Origin: Bifidobacterium ruminantium DSM 6489
GTDB taxonomy: Bacteria > Actinomycetota > Actinomycetes > Actinomycetales > Bifidobacteriaceae
Assembly (NCBI RefSeq): GCF_000770925.1
Contig: NZ_JDTK01000010.1
Location: 1 to 64,000 of the forward strand
DNA: 64,000 nt
Direction of reading: 5' to 3'
The notes below the pieces were generated by a model, which was given only the letters and a program-made list of their open reading frames with translations, had not been told where the DNA came from and searched no databases. The position numbers were made by a program, and so were the translations under genes. Positions 57,401 through 64,000 of the stretch are shown piece after piece (within the stretch, counting starts at the first letter, position 1; every line of letters begins with the position of its first letter).

Positions 57401-57535
57401 ATGGTTCCAGCTTGGTAGTGGTCGGCGATCGTCATCGATGGTCGGCCTCTACCGGCGACTTTTTTTGGGGGGGGCAGCCATCAGACTGCCCCCAAATTCA
57501 TGTGCGAATCATCATATGCGGATCATCGGCGGGAA

Positions 57536-58171
57536 TCAGCGATAGGAGTCCCACAATGGTGCGGGGAACAGCATGTTCTCCATTTCTGCCCACTCGCCGC
57601 ACAAATCGACTTCCGGTTCGCGCAGCCACCACAGCTGGATGCCGTCCATGATCTCCATGGCTTTGCGCACCACTGGCCGCATGCTGTCGGCCCATGTGCC
57701 CAATTGCGGCGGAACCACCCATGGGTATTTCGAATAGTGCTCCCAAATACCGTCCATGCGTTCCATGAATTCGTCATGCAATGGATGGTCCGGATTCAGC
57801 GATTCCGCCGACAGCACGGTGAACAGCTGCACCATCATGCGCCGGCGCGAATTGTGTTTCACCAGGTAGCGCAAGTACGCGGGGAAATGCGGCGCGGACG
57901 GGTCGCTGCCCGGCATGCCCGAAGAGAAGAAGTCCTCCGGCGTGCCGGTCTGTCCGTAGTATTCGTCGAACACCAACGCCAGCATTGTGTCTTTGTTGTC
58001 GACGTATCGTAGCACGCCTTGTTTGGAGATGCCGACCCGATCGGCCACGTCTTGGATCGAAATGCCGTTGTATCCGCGTTCGCTGATGAGCTGCACTGCC
58101 GCATCCAGTACTTCCGCACGACGCTCCTGCGGCGATTTGCGGGTACGTTTCGAAGTCTCTTCCTCTGCCAT
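57536..58171 (-). CDS. TetR-family regulator
   Basis: Start ATG 58171 (MAEEETSKRTRKSPQERRAE); 21 more codons are open upstream. About 211 residues. The helix-turn-helix is GYNGISIQDVADRVGISKQG followed by VLRYVDNKDTMLALVF. The C-terminal ligand part ends with AMEIMDGIQLWWLREPEVDL. The start is ten bases after the GH5 stop, so both are in one operon, and the gene is convergent with the GH3 gene. It is likely to control these glycosidases. A homologous C-terminal fragment lies at 50096. Confidence 0.9.
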   Translation of the reverse strand: MAEEETSKRTRKSPQERRAEVLDAAVQLISERGYNGISIQDVADRVGISKQGVLRYVDNKDTMLALVFDEYYGQTGTPEDFFSSGMPGSDPSAPHFPAYLRYLVKHNSRRRMMVQLFTVLSAESLNPDHPLHDEFMERMDGIWEHYSKYPWVVPPQLGTWADSMRPVVRKAMEIMDGIQLWWLREPEVDLCGEWAEMENMLFPAPLWDSYR

Positions 58172-58181
58172 GGTTCCGAGT

Positions 58182-59474
58182 CTAATGCCCTTTGCTTCGA
58201 TTGCCGTTGATTGACGGCGCCGATGACATGTCATCGTGGGGTGTATCTGACCGCATCCATCCGTGACGCCATACGCGGGTCAGGTCCCATGCCTCGAGAT
58301 TGCCGCCGTTGCGCGGATCTCGCGGCGGTTTTCCCTCACCACTGCCCGGTTTCGCGGAGCGTGCAAGCTGGTAGCTCCAATAGATCTGTCCTGCTGATGC
58401 GTTCCATGCCGCGCGTTGCAACCGTGACACTTGGCGGTATGCGTCCGCCCGGTTTTGGCTGCGCGGGGCCCACCGGTTCTCCACGCACCACTCGCCCACA
58501 AGCACGGGGATATGGCGGGCCGCCGAACGGATGGCGATGCCGCGCGCGCCCACCAGCATCCGGTACAGCCATGGCAGGTGCCGCGATTGCAGGTACAGTC
58601 GGCTCGCTGGCCCCGCGAACAACGGCTCCTCCATCGCGATGAGATATTGATGGGTGTCGAGCATGACGTTGCGCATGCCGGCGCGACGGAACCAATCGCC
58701 CCAGCGGAGTAGTCGGAAGCCGTCATGGAATACGATTACGGTTTCCGGACGCAGTACGGCGCGCAATCGGATGTAGGCGTCGCGGTAGAAGCGCTTCAGA
58801 AAGCGCAGTGGGATATGCGTGCTGCCGGAGGCTTCGCGGGGGTTCTTCGCCGTGTTCGTCGAGCCATGGAACACCGACCAGCTCACTGGTTCGTTGAGCA
58901 CTTCGATGCTGTGCAGGGCCGGTTCGTCGCGGTATCGGTGAGCCAATCGTTCCAGCACGCCCAGCGCGTATTCCACCAAGTCCGGATTCTGCGCCCATTT
59001 GCATACGCCCGTCAGGCCGCCGTTGTCGAAACCATTCTGTGAACCGGGCACGGTGTGCAGGTCGAGCATGATCTTCAGCCCCGTCTCCCGCGCCCAACGG
59101 AACGCACGGTCGAGGTATGCGACGCAACCCGGATGCCCAGGCCAGTCGCCGAAGATGAAATACGGCACTGGGATGCGCACGAGATTGAGCCCATGGTCGG
59201 CGATGATGCGGAAATCCTCCAGGGTGATGTAGGTGTCGCGGTGCCGACGTAGCCCCTCGGCAAGATTCCGTTCGGACCAGAGAGCGCCATGTGTGCGGTG
59301 CATCCAAATTTCGTCATCTTCGGCAGTGCGGACGAACGGTTCCGGATCCATCCATTTCTCCAGCACCAGCCAGTTGCCGAGGTTCACGCCGTCGATTCGC
59401 TCGTCGATGCCCAGCACCATGCGTCTCACCGCCTTTCCACGCGGGGTTTCGCCCGACTTGCCGTTTCCGCCCAT
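58182..59474 (-). CDS. GH5-type glucanase/beta-glucosidase
   Basis: 430 residues from ATG 59474; ATG 59420 (MVLGIDERIDGVNLGNWLVL) has GGTGAG near it and may be the real start. It opens with RIDGVNLGNWLVLEKWMDPE, as in exo-beta-1,3-glucanase-like GH5 proteins. It contains GLNLVRIPVPYFIFGDWPG, the acid/base glutamate in IEVLNEPVSWSVFHG, LDTHQYLI, and the nucleophile glutamate in VLVGEWCVENRW. No signal peptide, so the substrate is a short imported glycoside. It is followed by the TetR gene. The exact linkage it cuts is not clear from sequence. Confidence 0.88.
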   Translation of the reverse strand: MGGNGKSGETPRGKAVRRMVLGIDERIDGVNLGNWLVLEKWMDPEPFVRTAEDDEIWMHRTHGALWSERNLAEGLRRHRDTYITLEDFRIIADHGLNLVRIPVPYFIFGDWPGHPGCVAYLDRAFRWARETGLKIMLDLHTVPGSQNGFDNGGLTGVCKWAQNPDLVEYALGVLERLAHRYRDEPALHSIEVLNEPVSWSVFHGSTNTAKNPREASGSTHIPLRFLKRFYRDAYIRLRAVLRPETVIVFHDGFRLLRWGDWFRRAGMRNVMLDTHQYLIAMEEPLFAGPASRLYLQSRHLPWLYRMLVGARGIAIRSAARHIPVLVGEWCVENRWAPRSQNRADAYRQVSRLQRAAWNASAGQIYWSYQLARSAKPGSGEGKPPRDPRNGGNLEAWDLTRVWRHGWMRSDTPHDDMSSAPSINGNRSKGH

Positions 59475-59789
59475 TCAAAAACTAAACAGCCCAAGCCCAA
59501 AACCCTATTCAGCCCAATGAGCCAAGGAACCGCACGATATCCGCAACGTTCCTTGGCCCATTGTATGCGTCCCGCAAGCGGCCACACGGCCGATCGGAAT
59601 CGGATTATGGCCGGATCAGGGTCGTTGAATGATTGTGGTGGCCGGGCGGTCGGGATCAGTCGACGGGCTTCTCATAGCCTTCACGGGTCTCCCACTCCAA
59701 GCTGACGATGTACTTCTTGCCACATTCAAAACCACTTCGAGATCACATTCAGTCAGCCTCGGCCAACCAAAAAAATTCGAAAAGCAGTT
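59475..59789. other. Gap between GH5 and the glutamate-cysteine ligase
   Basis: There is no full gene. On the minus strand a 28-codon open tail (GFECGKKYIVSLEWETREGY, then EKPVD and a stop at 59656) looks protein-like. It is cut off by a stop on its N-terminal side, so it may be a remnant. Confidence 0.3.
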
Positions 59790-61061
59790 TTACTCTTGGA
59801 AGACGTCCGGATGCTTCGGATCGCCCGGCTCGTCGGCGAGAACGCCCTCGAGTCCCAGGAACTCCTGCCAGAATTCGAGCGAATTGCCGTATGGGGAGGC
59901 TTGGCGTCCGCGCGCCTGCAGATTCGCCTTCGCTTCGAACACGTCCTCCTCGCGAATGCCGTCGAAGTAGCTTTCCAAACGTTCGAGATTCGCCGGATCA
60001 TAGAACAATGAGCCGATGATTTCCGTAAGGCGTTCCGCACGAGCCACCGGCAGCGAATCCCAATGACGGAATTCGATGAAGTTCTTCAATCGCACGTCGT
60101 TGAAATGGGTGGAGATCACATGGTTGATCTCGTACGCGTTGAGCTCGCGGTCCGGATACACGTCGTTCGCGTTCTCATAGAACGCCGGATGGTGCAGATC
60201 GGTGCCGGGCACCGCCAATGCCTCCGGAGTGTGCGTCAAATCGGCGAACATCATCGGCGTGGACAGCACGTCCACCGCGTAATCCTCCCAGCCGAAACGC
60301 GGATCGAACAGTCCCGGGATGACGTTCGTACGCTGGAAATCGAGATAATCCCACATACGCTGGCGCAGCAGCGGATACGGATTCTCACGACCTTCGAAAT
60401 ACGGAGTGTTGCGGAAGAACCATGCCAGAATCGGGCCGACGATCGTGCCGAGACGCAGCTTGGTGATAGCGTCCTTTTCCGAAACGTAGTCGATGCTGAC
60501 CTGCGTCGAAGCGGAGCATCGCATCATGCACGGACCGAATTGGCCGACGCGGCCGAGATAGGCGGTCATCGCCTTGTAACGATCCTTCGGATTCACGGGA
60601 ATGTCGACGTAGCTGGATTTCGGCTGGTAGCCGTAATTCACCAGTCGGAAGCCGAGCTCGCCGAGAATCGGGTCGACCTCCCTGCAGAACGTGCCGTAGA
60701 TCCGGGAAAGCTCCTCCGGCTTGTGCAGGATGCCAATCGACGTCTCCAATTGTCCGCCTGGTTCCAGCGAAACGGAGATGCCTTCGCGCGCGAGACCGAC
60801 CAGACGTCCGTTCTCCCAGTATTCCTTGTTTTCGTCGTAATACGGGCGGATGCGGTTGAGCAGCGCCTCGATGCCGTTTTCCTCGTAATAGTTCACGGCG
60901 GTGTCGTCGCTGTTGTGCACTGGAAGATGTTCGATTTCCACACCGAAACCACCGGTGCCACGATCCCGGCAACCGGATTCGAAGAATTTGACCAAGCTTT
61001 CCACATGCTTCGGGTTCGGCTCGGTGAGCAGATGCGCATAAGTGATTTTCGGCGTTGTCAT
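59790..61061 (-). CDS. gshA: Glutamate-cysteine ligase
   Basis: Start ATG 61061 (MTTPKITYAHLLTEPNPKHV); eleven more codons are open upstream. 423 residues. Family motifs are GGFGVEIEHLPVH (metal/glutamate site), GISVSLEPGGQLETSIG, MMRCSASTQVSIDY and NFIEFRHWDSLPV. These match the plant/actinobacterial GCS2-like glutamate-cysteine ligases, which make gamma-glutamylcysteine with ATP. No second glutathione gene is near, so the end product in this organism is uncertain. Confidence 0.85.
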   Translation of the reverse strand: MTTPKITYAHLLTEPNPKHVESLVKFFESGCRDRGTGGFGVEIEHLPVHNSDDTAVNYYEENGIEALLNRIRPYYDENKEYWENGRLVGLAREGISVSLEPGGQLETSIGILHKPEELSRIYGTFCREVDPILGELGFRLVNYGYQPKSSYVDIPVNPKDRYKAMTAYLGRVGQFGPCMMRCSASTQVSIDYVSEKDAITKLRLGTIVGPILAWFFRNTPYFEGRENPYPLLRQRMWDYLDFQRTNVIPGLFDPRFGWEDYAVDVLSTPMMFADLTHTPEALAVPGTDLHHPAFYENANDVYPDRELNAYEINHVISTHFNDVRLKNFIEFRHWDSLPVARAERLTEIIGSLFYDPANLERLESYFDGIREEDVFEAKANLQARGRQASPYGNSLEFWQEFLGLEGVLADEPGDPKHPDVFQE

Positions 61062-61163
61062 AGTGGTCATCCTAACGAAGATCGGTATCCGCAACGCAGA
61101 CGTCGCTATACGGAAAATCGATAACCGCCCATCACTCCCCGTCGGTTCGTTCGCATGCTTTCT

Positions 61164-61254
61164 GCCAAACCGACGGTGAGCGACCTCTCAGCGTCGGTTT
61201 GGCAGCATGATTGATACCAAACCGACGCTTGCACGCCCCTCAGCGTCGGTTTGG
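61164..61254. repeat. Two tandem CCAAACCGAC hairpins
   Basis: GCCAAACCGAC/GTCGGTTTGGC (61164-61203) and CCAAACCGACG/CGTCGGTTTGG (61217-61254) form two similar stems with 16-18 base loops ending CTCAG. They lie between the ligase start and the end of the next leftward gene, so they may end transcription of the latter. Confidence 0.75.
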
Positions 61255-61268
61255 CGGAAAGTTGGCGA

Positions 61269-64000
61269 TTAGGCGGCTTTTTCGCTGTCGCGCGCGGTTT
61301 CAGCGGCGCTCTTGGCCTCCTCGGCGGCGCGGGCCGCCTTTTTGGCGGCGGAAATCATCAGCTTGATGCGGTTGAGCTGGTTCGCTTCGGATGCGCCCGG
61401 ATCGTAGTCGATGGACACGATGTTGGCTTCCGGGTACAGTCGGCGGATCTTGCCGAACATGCCACGGCCCGTCACATGGTTCGGCAGGCAGGCGAACGGC
61501 TGCGCGCACACCACGTTCGGGCAGCCCGATTCGATGAGCTCAAGAATCTCGGCGGTCAGCAGCCAGCCCTCGCCGGCCTGCACGCCCACGGATGTCACCT
61601 CGCCGGCCTTCTTGACCAGTTCCGGCATCGGCAGATCCTGCGAGAACTTGCCATGCGCCAAACTGATCGCCTCGCGTACCGGCGCGTTGTACAGGTCAAG
61701 CCCCTTGCGCATCAGCGCATAGCCGAGCTTGTTGCCGCCCATGCCGAGGTAATGCTCGTTCCAATCGGAAATGTACGGACGGGTGGTCATGAATTCCATG
61801 ATGCCCGGCACCACGGCCTCGCAATCCTGCGATTCGATGACGTCCACCACGTGGTTGTTGGCGTCCGGCTGGTACTTGACGAGAATCTCGCCGACCACGC
61901 CGACGCGCACCTTGCGGGGCTCGTCCTTCAGCGGCAGCGCGTCGAACGACTTGACGATCTCCTTGACAAGCGTCGGATACGGCAGGTATCCCTTGCCGAT
62001 GAACTTGCGCGCGGTCTTGGAATGGCCGTGGTGTTCGAGCGTCTCGCGCACGATGGTGTCCCACGTATGGTACAGCTTGTTCGCGCTACCCGGCGTCACC
62101 TCGTACGGGCGCACACGGTACAGGCACTTCATCAGCAGATCGCCGATGATCAATGCCTTGATGGCGCGGTGCAGCAGCGCCGGCGTGGCTTTGAAGCCAG
62201 GATTGTCCTCGATGCCCTGCGTGGAGATGGCGATCACCGGGATCTGCGGATAGCCGGCATCCACCAGCGCCTTGCGGATCAGGCCGAAGTAGTTGGTGGC
62301 ACGGCACATGCCACCGGTCTGCGTGATCGCAAGCGCGGTGTGGTCCGGATCGTATTTGCCTTCCAGAATCGCGTCCACCAGCTGGCCGATGACCATGATG
62401 GCCGGGTAGCAGGCGTCGTTGTTCACGTATTTGAGGCCGGTTTCGACGTCCTCTCGGCTGGCATGCTTGAGGATGTCGAACTTGTAGCCGCCGGAACGAA
62501 TCACGGATTCCACCAGCGAGAAGTGGATCGGGCTCATCTGCGGGGCCACGATGGTGTAGTCCTTCATGTCCTTGCCGAACGGGATGCGGTTCGCATACTT
62601 GGACATGGCGGCCGTGTTGTGGGCGGATCCGCCATTGCCGGCCGCGCGCTTGGATGCGGCGGTGACCGCTTCGGTGAGTTTCGGATTGGCTTTCATGACG
62701 GTGTCGAGCATGACCTGACGTCCCGGAGTCGGCGCCTCGGAACCGGTCTTGCGGAATCCACCGTTCTTCTTGTTGCGCTCACGCTCTTCGACGGCCGCCT
62801 TGAGCGAGCGCAGACGAATCTTCGCCGCACCTAGGTTGGAGACCTCGTCGATCTTGAGCATGGTGTACACATCGGCCTTATCCGCCAGAATCTCGGACAC
62901 CTGGTCGGTGGTGATGGCGTCGAGGCCGCATCCGAAGGAGTTGAGCTGTACGAGTTCGAGTCCCGGATAGGACGCCACGAAGTTGGCCGCCGCGTACAGA
63001 CGCGCGTGGTAGGCCCACTGGTTGGTGACGCGCAGCGGCATTTTGGTGACCTTGCGGTCGTCGACGTGGCGGAAGCCGTTGGCGTTCTTCTTGCGCGGGT
63101 CCTCTTCGCCTTCGGCGAGGAATTCGCTCAGGTTGAGCTTCTCCCCCGGCTGCAGCTCGCAGATGGAATCCTCGGAAAGCACCACCATGCCGAGCGCGCA
63201 GATGGTTTCCGGAATGCCGTGGTTGATCTCCGGGTCGACGTGGTATGGACGGCCAGCCAGCACGATGCCCTTGCAATCGTGCTCCTTCATATAGGCAAGG
63301 GCCTTCAGGCCTTCCATCTGCACGTCATGCTTGAACACCTCGTTTTCGGCGTAGGCGGCCTTGACCGCGGTCTCGGCCTCCTCGCGGGTCACGTTGGCCC
63401 AGGCGAATTCCTCGACGATGCGGTCCACCATGAGCTCATGGTTGGCCATGTTGAAGTACGGGCGCATGTAGCGCACGCCTTCCTCGCGCAGTTCGGGCAT
63501 GTTCGCGCCGATGACCACAGGATAGTTGGCCACCACCGGGCAGTTGTAGTGGTTGTCGGTGTTGGGTACGAAGTCCTCCTCGTAGCTGACGCACGGGTAG
63601 AAGATCGTCTTGATACCCTTGTTGAGCAGCCACTTGATGTGGCCGTGCACGAGTTTGGCCGGGTAGCAGATGTTTTCGGAGGCGATCGATTCGATGCCGG
63701 TTTCGAACAGTTCGTGCGAGCTGCGGCCGGAAATCATCACCTTGAAGCCGAGCGAGGTGAGCAGCGTGAACCAGAACGGGTAGTTCTCGTACATGTTGAG
63801 CACACGCGGGATACCAATTTCGCCGCGGGTGGCCTTCTTGTCGGTCAAACGACGGTAGGCGAAGCAGCGCTTGTACTTGTAGTCGTACAGGTTGGGCCTG
63901 TCGGAACGCTGCTTTTTGGAGTCGCCGCCGCGTTCGCAGCGGTTGCCGGTCACGTAGCGGGAGCCATCCTGGAATGTGGTGATGGTGAGCTTGCAGTGGT
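61269..64000 (-). CDS. 2-hydroxyacyl-CoA dehydratase activase-related protein, 3' part (DUF2229)
   Basis: The frame is open from 61269 to the right edge, so the 5' end is outside. At least 910 residues are seen. DUF2229 begins near IGIPRVLNMYENYPFWFTLL. Conserved cysteines in SENICYPAKLVHGHIKWL, IFYPCVSYEEDF, LNSFGCGLDAITTDQ, NNDACYPAIMVIGQLVDAI, QTGGMCRATNYFG and VVCAQPFACLPNHVTG suggest iron-sulfur sites. A glycine-free Ala/Lys tail ends the protein. Full-length members carry an ATP-binding activase (HgdC-like) part first. Their substrate is unknown; the gene is common in bifidobacteria. Confidence 0.85.
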   Translation of the reverse strand, partial: HCKLTITTFQDGSRYVTGNRCERGGDSKKQRSDRPNLYDYKYKRCFAYRRLTDKKATRGEIGIPRVLNMYENYPFWFTLLTSLGFKVMISGRSSHELFETGIESIASENICYPAKLVHGHIKWLLNKGIKTIFYPCVSYEEDFVPNTDNHYNCPVVANYPVVIGANMPELREEGVRYMRPYFNMANHELMVDRIVEEFAWANVTREEAETAVKAAYAENEVFKHDVQMEGLKALAYMKEHDCKGIVLAGRPYHVDPEINHGIPETICALGMVVLSEDSICELQPGEKLNLSEFLAEGEEDPRKKNANGFRHVDDRKVTKMPLRVTNQWAYHARLYAAANFVASYPGLELVQLNSFGCGLDAITTDQVSEILADKADVYTMLKIDEVSNLGAAKIRLRSLKAAVEERERNKKNGGFRKTGSEAPTPGRQVMLDTVMKANPKLTEAVTAASKRAAGNGGSAHNTAAMSKYANRIPFGKDMKDYTIVAPQMSPIHFSLVESVIRSGGYKFDILKHASREDVETGLKYVNNDACYPAIMVIGQLVDAILEGKYDPDHTALAITQTGGMCRATNYFGLIRKALVDAGYPQIPVIAISTQGIEDNPGFKATPALLHRAIKALIIGDLLMKCLYRVRPYEVTPGSANKLYHTWDTIVRETLEHHGHSKTARKFIGKGYLPYPTLVKEIVKSFDALPLKDEPRKVRVGVVGEILVKYQPDANNHVVDVIESQDCEAVVPGIMEFMTTRPYISDWNEHYLGMGGNKLGYALMRKGLDLYNAPVREAISLAHGKFSQDLPMPELVKKAGEVTSVGVQAGEGWLLTAEILELIESGCPNVVCAQPFACLPNHVTGRGMFGKIRRLYPEANIVSIDYDPGASEANQLNRIKLMISAAKKAARAAEEAKSAAETARDSEKAA

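Noticed and set aside
57460..57495. T-run and G-run with a GGGGGCAG/CTGCCCCC stem as a terminator
   Set aside because: The T-run precedes the stem on the plus strand, and on the minus strand the stem is followed by an A-run. The polarity is wrong for a standard terminator, although termination may occur nearby.

Overview
The window reads as a Bifidobacterium chromosome segment. Grounds: high-GC actinobacterial codon use, a compact type I-E CRISPR-Cas locus with a GTGTTCCCCGC-type repeat, a T-box-controlled ileS, and many LacI-regulated glycoside genes with GPH and MFS sugar transporters. I cannot fix the species from sequence alone.

Layout. 1-1 kb: an IS3-family insertion whose orfA is frameshifted, abutting the first 60 codons of a DUF262/GmrS-type restriction gene. 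1.3-2.1 kb: a lipoprotein. 2.4-11 kb: a tightly overlapping five-gene minus-strand operon containing a DrmA-like helicase and a DrmB-like DUF1998 protein, but no methylase and no phospholipase-D gene, so it is DISARM-related rather than a known DISARM class. 11.2-16.3 kb: an 84-repeat CRISPR array. 16.4-26.1 kb: cas2-cas1-cas6e-cas5e-cas7e-cas11-cas8e and a separately transcribed cas3.

The most interesting item lies in the 220 bases between cas3 and cas8e. It is a miniature degenerate CRISPR unit with its own candidate promoter. The first 12 bases of its spacer match, next to an AAC PAM, a site just upstream of the -35 box of the cas8e operon promoter. This is the design of a CreR-type Cas-regulating RNA, by which Cascade would repress its own operon. 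The same AAC PAM is suggested independently by the array: 73 of 83 spacers start with C in crRNA sense, and one pair of overlapping spacers shows AA before that C.

26-37 kb: a frameshifted esterase, a Fic protein behind twin palindromic operators, ileS with a T-box, a frameshifted GPH sugar transporter with its LacI regulator, and a DUF559-type protein. 37-41.7 kb: a MarR regulator and a heterodimeric ABC exporter. 41.9-48.6 kb: an alpha-L-rhamnosidase with two MFS transporters and a divergent LacI regulator with three matching operators. 48.7-51.2 kb: a decayed zone with head-to-head GH3 and TetR fragments, a 52-bp tandem repeat and a broken SDR gene. 51.2-64 kb: glycerate kinase, a PH-domain protein, a DHA2 MFS exporter, GH3 and GH5 glycosidases with a TetR regulator, a glutamate-cysteine ligase and the 3' part of a large 2-hydroxyacyl-CoA dehydratase-activase protein that runs off the window.

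Several genes carry single-base frameshifts. They may be true decay or consensus errors in the assembly, and this should be settled before calling them pseudogenes.
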